DNA of 6,168 nt, taken from contig JAIRWW010000205.1 in the NCBI GenBank assembly GCA_031268685.1, forward strand, positions 1-6,168, in the 5' to 3' direction. Positions within the stretch are counted from its first letter, which is position 1; every line of letters starts with the position of its first letter. The DNA comes from Azoarcus sp. GTDB taxonomy: Bacteria > Pseudomonadota > Gammaproteobacteria > Burkholderiales > Rhodocyclaceae. Of this stretch, positions 1 to 6,168 are shown in pieces. Made by a program: the position numbers and the translations under genes. The notes under the pieces were generated by a model. That model was not told where the DNA came from and made no database searches. It saw only the letters and a list, made by a program, of their open reading frames with translations.

Positions 1-1065
1 CCGCACTTCGCGGTTGGGAAAGCCCAGCGTAAATAACAGGTCGCCCGCGATGTTTTCTTCGCCGTGCAGGGTCAGGTAGCCGGATTGGAACATCAGGGCT
101 TCGGTGGAAATTGCACCTACCTCGAAAGCGGAAATCAGCTCGGAGGAGCTTTCCATGCTCAGGAGTCTGGGCAAGTAGACTTGCCGTTCGGTGAGCGTGT
201 CCACCAGAAAGGTCGGTGTGCCGGTCTCGAACCAGAAAGGACGAAATTCGCGCTTATTGAACAGCAGCAAGAGATCGAAAGGGTTGTACACCGCTTCGCC
301 TCGCCAGTTGTAGCCGTTGTACCAATGGCGGATTTCGTCCCGATCCAGTCCTGCCAGTTCCGGTGCAAACACGGTGTCCACATCGGCGTCCGTGTATCCG
401 CAAATGTTGGAATACCCGGCATCCAGCGTAATGTCCGATAAATTGTTGAGGCCGGAAAAGATGTTGACTTTGCTGAATTTGGAGACCCCGGTAAGCATGG
501 CGAACTTGATGTGCGCGTCCTGGTCTTTGATGACTGAATAAAAATTGCGCAAGCCATCACGCATTCCGCGGGCAAGATCGGGGGATCTCAGGTTGTCCAG
601 AAGGGGTTTGTCGTATTCATCCACCAGCACTACGACACGTTGACCGAATCTGGCTGCCGCCGCCTGGATCAAGGCAATGAAGCGATCCGGGATCGCGCCT
701 TCTCCACGGGAGACGCCCAAGCGAAACTCGTTTTCGGCCAGGATGCAGTGAATACGGGCATCCAGGTCTCCCCGGCTCTCCGTGACGCCTGCTGCGAAAC
801 TGATGCGGATGACTGGATATTTTGTGTTCCAGTCCCATTTATCATGGCAATGCAATCCACGGAACAGCGGCTCGTTGCCCGCGAACAGTTCCGCCAGCGT
901 ATCCAGGAAAAGGCTTTTGCCGAAGCGGCGCGGACGGGAAAGGAAGTAGGCTTTACCCTCCTTGATCATGCGCAGGGCAAAAGCGGTTTTATCCACGTAG
1001 TAGCAATTGTCTTCGCGGATTTCGCGGAAGGTCTGGATGCCGATAGGGAGTTTTTTGCGAGACAT
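1..1065 (-). CDS. AAA-ATPase-like protein of the PD-(D/E)XK-linked family (C-terminus beyond window)
   Basis: The reading frame is open from the ATG at 1065 to the window edge, giving 355 codons with no stop. Residues 7-26 (PIGIQTFREI, then YYVDKT) form the family's N-terminal signature. A Walker A-like loop, SRPRRFGKSL, lies at 43-52, with Lys50 and Ser51 in place of a classical GxxxxGK[S/T]. The Walker B strand VVVLVDEY is at 144-151, with Asp149 and Glu150. A sensor-like TGVSKFSK follows at 192-199, and YNGYNW at 249-254 is also typical. Known members are about 500-570 residues long and end in a PD-(D/E)XK nuclease-like domain; the visible part stops at GFPNREVR, about where that domain would begin. 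The biological role of the family is unclear; its members are patchily distributed and often multicopy. The start is supported by AGGCGG (1073-1078) seven bases upstream. The ATPase assignment is strong; nuclease activity is inferred from the family only. Confidence 0.88.
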   Translation of the reverse strand, partial: MSRKKLPIGIQTFREIREDNCYYVDKTAFALRMIKEGKAYFLSRPRRFGKSLFLDTLAELFAGNEPLFRGLHCHDKWDWNTKYPVIRISFAAGVTESRGDLDARIHCILAENEFRLGVSRGEGAIPDRFIALIQAAAARFGQRVVVLVDEYDKPLLDNLRSPDLARGMRDGLRNFYSVIKDQDAHIKFAMLTGVSKFSKVNIFSGLNNLSDITLDAGYSNICGYTDADVDTVFAPELAGLDRDEIRHWYNGYNWRGEAVYNPFDLLLLFNKREFRPFWFETGTPTFLVDTLTERQVYLPRLLSMESSSELISAFEVGAISTEALMFQSGYLTLHGEENIAGDLLFTLGFPNREVR

Positions 1066-1072
1066 TGCACAT

Positions 1073-1101
1073 CCGCCTGACAAATCGTGTGGGGGATTAT
1101 A
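1073..1101 (-). promoter_or_regulatory. Putative -10 box and ribosome binding site of the ATPase gene
   Basis: On the minus strand a perfect TATAAT lies at 1101-1096, about 30 bases before the ATG at 1065, and AGGCGG lies at 1078-1073, seven bases before that ATG. The Shine-Dalgarno sequence is convincing and fixes the start. The -10 box has no good partner: the hexamers 16-18 bases upstream (for example CCTTCG at 1124-1119) do not resemble TTGACA. If real, the box would give a short leader and independent transcription of the ATPase gene. Confidence 0.4.
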
Positions 1102-1141
1102 TCCCGGCGCAAAAACGCCGAAGGCCAGAGGCTGCGTTCCG

Positions 1142-1166
1142 GCAGGGCAAGGCCATACAGCCCTGC
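1142..1166 (-). repeat. 7-bp inverted repeat just after the 289-residue gene
   Basis: GCAGGGC (1142-1148) and GCCCTGC (1160-1166) are perfectly complementary around an 11-base loop. The hairpin begins five bases after the stop codon of the minus-strand gene that ends at 1171. It could act as a transcript end or stabilise the 3' end. No T-run follows on the minus strand, so it is not a canonical intrinsic terminator. Confidence 0.35.
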
Positions 1167-1170
1167 GTCA

Positions 1171-2040
1171 TTACCGCGAGCGCATGTAGTACGCGAACAG
1201 TTCCGGGTGTAAGTCGCGCAGGGTCTCGCGGTTTTTGACGATTTCGTGATGGCGGCCCTGGCGTTCGAGGATGAGCAATTGCCGAATCGTCCAGGCCGCC
1301 TGCTCCGGGGGGCTGTACTCGGGGGTATGTTCTTCCAGCAGGCCGTCGACAAGTTTTGCTTCGGTGCTCAGCGCCCAGGCGGGAAACCAGGCGAAATCGG
1401 CATCGTCGCCGGTAGCGAATTCGCTTTCAAATCCGCGTAGCAGCCGTGCCAGCGCCGTCGCGTCCAGACGTCTGGCCAGCGCCGCGAACCGCGCGGGCGC
1501 GCGCCATGCCAGTTCGGCCAATAGCGGCCATACGCTTCCGAGTCCCCGTAGCTTGAAGCGGGCCTCGGCCATCCACGCCAGCGGCTCGGGCATACGGCGC
1601 CAATTGGGAATGCGGGCAATCGCCGCTTCGGCAGCGTCCCAGCAGCGGCTCCGCATGAGCATGCATGCGGGATTGGCGGACGGTATGTTCCGCTGGTAGG
1701 GCAGCTTTTCGCAGGCGTCGGCCAGTATCTGCCAAACAGGAGTCATCCAATCGGAAGCCATGACCGCACCGAATACCGTGCTTGCCGAATCCGCAAGCGC
1801 GGACTCGGCCTGCTCTATGGCGCATTGCGCGTCTTTATGGCTGGAAAACGGCGCGGGGCGCGGTGCTTCCAGTTGATCGAGCAGCCGCTGCGCCGGTATC
1901 AGCAGTCCGTCTTCCGGGTATTCGCCAGCCAGCCTGGCATGCGCTTCGCGGCTCGCGGCCGATTGACGCTCCCGCAGGGCCAGGATGAGGTCATTGCGCA
2001 ACATGACGGGACGGCTGTGGGCGAAAAGATCGAGTTGCAT
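1171..2040 (-). CDS. Conserved-looking hypothetical protein, 289 aa
   Basis: I do not recognise a named family. The frame runs from ATG at 2040 to TAA at 1173-1171. The protein starts MQLDLFAHSRPVMLRNDL and ends LHPELFAYYMRSR. It has no signal peptide or membrane segment, so it is probably cytoplasmic. It is rich in Ala, Leu, Arg and Trp, and reads as a series of amphipathic helices (for example residues 130-143, 154-166, 170-206 and 246-274), suggesting an all-helical, perhaps repeat-like, scaffold; this fold is an inference. No catalytic motif stands out. The frame stays open far upstream, to 2733, but that extension overlaps gatA antisense and reads as low-complexity Arg/Ala sequence, so the ATG at 2040 is preferred. 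The ribosome binding site is weak (TTGAG close to the ATG). The gene lies between gatA and the ATPase gene on the same strand, where gatB might be expected. Confidence 0.75.
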   Translation of the reverse strand: MQLDLFAHSRPVMLRNDLILALRERQSAASREAHARLAGEYPEDGLLIPAQRLLDQLEAPRPAPFSSHKDAQCAIEQAESALADSASTVFGAVMASDWMTPVWQILADACEKLPYQRNIPSANPACMLMRSRCWDAAEAAIARIPNWRRMPEPLAWMAEARFKLRGLGSVWPLLAELAWRAPARFAALARRLDATALARLLRGFESEFATGDDADFAWFPAWALSTEAKLVDGLLEEHTPEYSPPEQAAWTIRQLLILERQGRHHEIVKNRETLRDLHPELFAYYMRSR

Positions 2041-2306
2041 GAACTCAAGGTAGAACAAAAAAAGATATGCAATGCGAAATTTGATATTTACCGCTTGTCG
2101 CCGACAGGCTTGCAGTGCTTGTGCTCTATGCCGCCTGCTCCATGCCAGAGTGTACAGCATCCAACCCTGCGGCATCGACAGCGATGCAGTGCTCACGGCA
2201 AGGCCGGCGTCGAGACTCGCCCGCGGACAATCCCGGAGATGCGATCCTCCCGGAAATGCCGCCCCCATTTCTTCGACAAGACCCGAAGCGCACGCCCCGC
2301 GGCGCT
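2041..2306. other. Intergenic stretch without a convincing gene
   Basis: This 266-base gap separates gatA from the downstream 289-residue gene. Open frames crossing it on both strands are extensions of gatA shadows with unnatural composition. The part next to the 289-residue gene (about 2050-2095) is distinctly AT-rich and probably holds that gene's promoter, but I could not pair a -35 with a -10 box. A short perfect inverted repeat, TGTCG-C-CGACA, lies at 2096-2106. I see no RNA gene here. Confidence 0.5.
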
Positions 2307-2308
2307 TC
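2285..2308 (-). repeat. 7-bp inverted repeat overlapping the gatA stop codon
   Basis: GAAGCGC (2285-2291) and GCGCTTC (2302-2308) pair perfectly around a 10-base GC-rich loop. On the minus strand the stem begins inside the TGA stop codon of gatA. It could mark the end of the gatCA transcript, but the following bases (GGGTCTTGTC) contain no T-run, so intrinsic termination is doubtful. Confidence 0.35.
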
Positions 2309-3800
2309 AGGCCGCCAGGGCCGGGCGACGCAAATGCCAGTCGGTGGCTTGCTGAAAGCGATGCGCAGCAGCGAGCAAGCGCGCTTCGGAAAAATAGTCG
2401 CCGATCAGTTGCAGGCCGACCGGCAAGCCGCCTGCATCGAATCCGCAGGGATGGGAAAGCCCCGGCAGCCCGGCGAGGTTGACCGGCGTGGTGTAGATGT
2501 CGGCGAGGTACATCTGCGCCGGATCGCCGCTCATCGCGCCCAATTCCCAGGCCGTCACCGGCGAGGTGGGACCGGCGATCAAGTCGCATTCGCCAAAGGC
2601 GCGGCGGAAATCCCCGCCAATCAGGCGGCGCAGTTTCTGCGCTTGCAAGTAATAGGCATCGTAATAGCCATGCGACAGTACGTAAGTGCCCGCCAGTATG
2701 CGGCGCTGGACTTCCGCGCCGAAGCCTTCGCAACGGCTTTTGCAGTACATGTCGGCCAGGTCGGTGAATTCGGCGGCGCGGTAGCCATAGCGCACGCCGT
2801 CGAAGCGCGAAAGATTACTCGACGCCTCGGCCATGGCAATAACGTAATAAGCGGGGATCGCCAGCTTGGCATTTGGGAGATCGACTTCGCGGGTGGCAGC
2901 GCCAAGGGCGCGGTATTGCGCAAGCGCGGCTTCAACGGCGGCGCGGATATCGCTGCTCATGCCGTCGCCGAAGAATTCGCGCGGCAGGCCGATGACGAGA
3001 CCGGCAAGCGGCCTGGAAGACTCGGCTGGCTGTGCGGCAAGCGCGGCGGCGTAGTCTTCGGGCGGACGGTCGAGACTGGTCGAATCGCGCGCGTCGAACC
3101 CAGTCATGGCCGCGAGCAACAGTGCGCAATCTTCAGCGGATGCGCCAAAAGCGCCGCCCTGGTCGAGCGAAGATGCATAAGCGACAAGGCCGTAACGGCT
3201 CACAAGGCCGTAAGTCGGCTTGATGCCGGTGATGCCGCAAAAAGAAGCGGGCTGACGCACAGAACCGCCGGTGTCGGTGCCCGTGGCAATGGGCGCAAGC
3301 CGCGCCGCAACCGCTGCCGCCGAACCGCCGGAGGAGCCGCCGGGCACATGACCGGGCTTCCATGGATTCCTGGCCGGGCCGAAATACGAGGTTTCGTTCG
3401 ACGACCCCATGGCGAATTCGTCCATATTGGTCTTGCCCAGACTCACCGCGCCGGCTTTTTTCAGCAGGGCAACGACGTGCGCATCATAAGGGCTGACAAA
3501 ATTGGACAACATTTTCGAGCCGCAGGTGGTGAGCACGCCTTCAGTGCAGAACACATCCTTGTGGGCGAGCGGTATGCCGGTGAGCGGCCCGGCCTCGCCG
3601 CTGGCGATGCGCGCATCGGCGGCGCGCGCTTCGGCGAGCGTCCGCTCGCGCTCAACGGTGATGAAGGCATTGAGCGCCGAATCGCGCGCTTCGATGCGTT
3701 CGAGGAAAAGCGTGGCGAGTTCGACGCTGGAGATGTTTTTCGCGTCCAGCGCGCGGCGCAGGGCGGAAACGGGTGCCTCGACAAGTGGCGCAGTGCTCAT
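2307..3800 (-). CDS. gatA: Asp-tRNA(Asn)/Glu-tRNA(Gln) amidotransferase subunit A
   Basis: GatA is the glutaminase subunit of the GatCAB complex. It releases ammonia from glutamine, which is passed to GatB to amidate mischarged Glu-tRNA(Gln) or Asp-tRNA(Asn) in the cytoplasm. The 497 residues match the usual length. The amidase signature is complete: Lys81 in AHKD, the cis-Ser156 in GGSSGGS (154-160), and the nucleophile Ser180 in [13 protein letters not shown], followed by [10 protein letters not shown]. This is the Ser-cisSer-Lys triad of the amidase signature family. The C-terminal [11 protein letters not shown] segment is also characteristic. The ATG at 3800 gives the standard N-terminus, although no clear Shine-Dalgarno sequence precedes it. 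gatC lies 46 bases upstream on the same strand, so the two are probably co-transcribed. gatB does not follow within the window. Confidence 0.98.
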   Translation of the reverse strand: MSTAPLVEAPVSALRRALDAKNISSVELATLFLERIEARDSALNAFITVERERTLAEARAADARIASGEAGPLTGIPLAHKDVFCTEGVLTTCGSKMLSNFVSPYDAHVVALLKKAGAVSLGKTNMDEFAMGSSNETSYFGPARNPWKPGHVPGGSSGGSAAAVAARLAPIATGTDTGGSVRQPASFCGITGIKPTYGLVSRYGLVAYASSLDQGGAFGASAEDCALLLAAMTGFDARDSTSLDRPPEDYAAALAAQPAESSRPLAGLVIGLPREFFGDGMSSDIRAAVEAALAQYRALGAATREVDLPNAKLAIPAYYVIAMAEASSNLSRFDGVRYGYRAAEFTDLADMYCKSRCEGFGAEVQRRILAGTYVLSHGYYDAYYLQAQKLRRLIGGDFRRAFGECDLIAGPTSPVTAWELGAMSGDPAQMYLADIYTTPVNLAGLPGLSHPCGFDAGGLPVGLQLIGDYFSEARLLAAAHRFQQATDWHLRRPALAA

Positions 3801-3846
3801 GCGTAGAAAAACCGGTAGGTTGAAGTAGAACGAAGTGAAGTATTTT

Positions 3847-4134
3847 TTATTCTATGACTTTGGGCACAAGGTACAGTCCTGCCTCGGCTTGCGGCGCAAC
3901 AGTCTGGAAAGCGGCGAGATGATCTGTTTCGGTGACAATATCGTCACGCAGGCGGGCCGCCAGTTCCTGGGGATGGCTCATGGGTTCGATGCCAGTTGTA
4001 TCCACAGCCTGCATTTGGGCGATAATGCCGAAAATGCTGTCAAGATGGATGCGCATCGCATCCACGGAATCGTCTGGCAAAGCCAGCCGGGCAAGCTTGG
4101 CAAGCCGTTCTATTTGTTCGTTGGAGAGCGCCAT
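3847..4134 (-). CDS. gatC: Asp-tRNA(Asn)/Glu-tRNA(Gln) amidotransferase subunit C
   Basis: GatC is the small subunit that wraps around GatA and GatB and stabilises the amidotransferase. The 95 residues equal the normal family length. The N-terminal helix [18 protein letters not shown], the central [21 protein letters not shown] segment (split around the TGIEPMSH motif) and the C-terminal LYLVPKVIE are typical of GatC. The start ATG at 4134 gives the standard N-terminus. The nearest purine-rich stretch (GGAA, about 17 bases upstream) is too far for a normal ribosome binding site. It is the first gene of the minus-strand gatCA unit and diverges from mreB, 125 bases away. Confidence 0.97.
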   Translation of the reverse strand: MALSNEQIERLAKLARLALPDDSVDAMRIHLDSIFGIIAQMQAVDTTGIEPMSHPQELAARLRDDIVTETDHLAAFQTVAPQAEAGLYLVPKVIE

Positions 4135-5308
<1,174 letters not shown>

Positions 5309-5359
5309 TTCCGCTTGCGTTTTAGACATCCCAGAGCGCCATCGTCCGGGAATCGCTGA

Positions 5360-6168
5360 ATGCCTTCTGCTGATTTTCAAACACATCCCGTATTCAAGCG
5401 GGGCGTATCGTCCCACGTTCGCCTATTGATATACACCACGATTTGCGTGGTGATGTTAGTGGCCGACCTGCGTTTCCAATATCTCGAATCATTGCGCGAG
5501 TACTTGGCAACTATTACCTATCCCCTGCGGGTGACCGCCGCCGAACCAGTCAAACTGGTCGGCAGCGCCACCAAATACTTTTCCGAATTTGCGGACTCGC
5601 AGTTCAAGCAGGCCGATTTCGAGCGCGTCCAGATCGAAAATGCCCAACGCATCCTGCGCTTCGAGTATCTTGAACAGGAAAATGAGCATCTACGCAAATT
5701 ACTCGGCATGAGCAAGCGCGTGCAAACGCACAGCATTGCCGCCGAAGTGCTCTATAGCGCGCCCGACCCGTATTCCCGCAAGGTCATCCTCGACAAGGGC
5801 AAGCAGAAAGACGTGGAACCCGGCCTGGCTGTGGTCGATGCCGAAGGGCTGATCGGGCAGATAACCCGTGTTTATCCGATCCAGTCCGAAGTCACGCTCA
5901 TCACCGACCGCAATCAGTCTGTGCCGGTGCAGGTCGAGCGCAACGGCCAACTCGGGATAATGTCCGGAACCGGGCAAGGCGGGCTCGAATTGCGCTTCGT
6001 GCTTGCCGACGCCGATATAAAGACCGGAGATCGTCTGGTGACTTCCGGACTCGACGGCAAGTTCGTGCCCGGCCTGCCCGTGGCGAAAATCGAAAGCATC
6101 GAAACCGATACCGGCGCTTTTGCCCGCATAATCTGCCAGCCTTTGGGCGGAGTCGAACGGAGCACCAA
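5360..6168 (+). CDS. mreC: Rod shape-determining protein MreC (C-terminus beyond window)
   Basis: MreC is the bitopic inner-membrane protein of the elongation complex; its periplasmic domain contacts penicillin-binding proteins and MreD and couples them to MreB. The frame is open from ATG at 5360 to the window edge, giving 269 codons; family members are roughly 270-370 residues, so little is missing. A short cytoplasmic tail with FKRG (12-15) precedes one membrane segment at about 22-37 (LLIYTTICVVMLVADL). A charged helical stretch follows at about 75-117, consistent with the dimerising coiled coil. The beta-rich MreC core comes next, with VILDKGKQKDVEPGLAVV (142-159), EGLIGQIT (162-169) and TGDRLVTSGLDGKFVPGLPV (222-241). 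The ribosome binding site GGGAA lies seven bases before the ATG. It is 56 bases downstream of mreB in the usual mreB-mreC order. Confidence 0.96.
   Translation, partial: MPSADFQTHPVFKRGVSSHVRLLIYTTICVVMLVADLRFQYLESLREYLATITYPLRVTAAEPVKLVGSATKYFSEFADSQFKQADFERVQIENAQRILRFEYLEQENEHLRKLLGMSKRVQTHSIAAEVLYSAPDPYSRKVILDKGKQKDVEPGLAVVDAEGLIGQITRVYPIQSEVTLITDRNQSVPVQVERNGQLGIMSGTGQGGLELRFVLADADIKTGDRLVTSGLDGKFVPGLPVAKIESIETDTGAFARIICQPLGGVERST

Noticed and set aside
1105..1120. 5-bp hairpin CGGCG/CGCCG with an A-rich loop between the ATPase gene and its upstream neighbour.
   Set aside because: The stem is short and no T-run follows on the minus strand, so a terminator call is not supported.
159..1352. 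Several open frames of 60-146 codons on both strands across the ATPase gene and the start of its upstream neighbour.
   Set aside because: They are shadows of the two minus-strand genes; none has a plausible motif.
2096..2106. Short 11-base palindrome TGTCGCCGACA, with nearby repeated GCAGTGCT words at about 2113 and 2184.
   Set aside because: Too short and too GC-rich to separate from chance, with no link to a promoter I can identify.
2041..2733. Upstream extension of the 289-residue protein to a 520-residue product.
   Set aside because: The extension overlaps the 3' part of gatA in another frame on the same strand and reads as low-complexity Arg-rich shadow sequence; the ATG at 2040 is a better start.
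2115..3806. A 563-codon plus-strand open frame covering nearly all of gatA.
   Set aside because: It is antisense to a certain gatA gene, has a skewed Arg/Ala/Gly composition and no recognisable motif. High GC content removes stops from the opposite strand.

Overview
The window looks like a bacterial chromosome segment, most likely from a betaproteobacterium. The MreB and MreC sequences, with a divergent gatCA pair beside mreB, fit that class. The genus cannot be fixed from the sequence alone, and no rRNA, tRNA, CRISPR array or insertion sequence is visible.

Left part (1-2306), minus strand: two accessory-looking genes. The first (1-1065, cut by the left edge) encodes an AAA-ATPase-like protein of the family that usually carries a C-terminal PD-(D/E)XK nuclease domain. 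It has its own Shine-Dalgarno sequence and a perfect TATAAT box upstream. The second (1171-2040) encodes a 289-residue, mostly helical protein that I do not recognise. A stretch of about 266 bases without a convincing gene (2041-2306) separates it from the next gene.

Middle part (2307-4134), minus strand: gatC followed by gatA, encoding two of the three subunits of the tRNA-dependent amidotransferase that converts Glu-tRNA(Gln) and/or Asp-tRNA(Asn) to the amidated forms. gatB, which often follows gatA, is not in the window; the unknown gene and the ATPase gene occupy that place.

Right part (4260-6168), plus strand: mreB (complete, 347 residues) and mreC (cut by the right edge), the start of the cell-shape operon. 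MreB forms membrane-bound filaments and MreC is the membrane-anchored periplasmic partner that links them to the elongation machinery for peptidoglycan. The 125-base gap between gatC and mreB must hold the promoters of both divergent units and contains a perfect 7-bp inverted repeat close to mreB.

Most of the window is conserved housekeeping sequence. The points of interest are the separation of gatCA from gatB, the two accessory genes in that place, and a few inverted repeats at gene ends. I see no clear evidence for a new multi-gene system.
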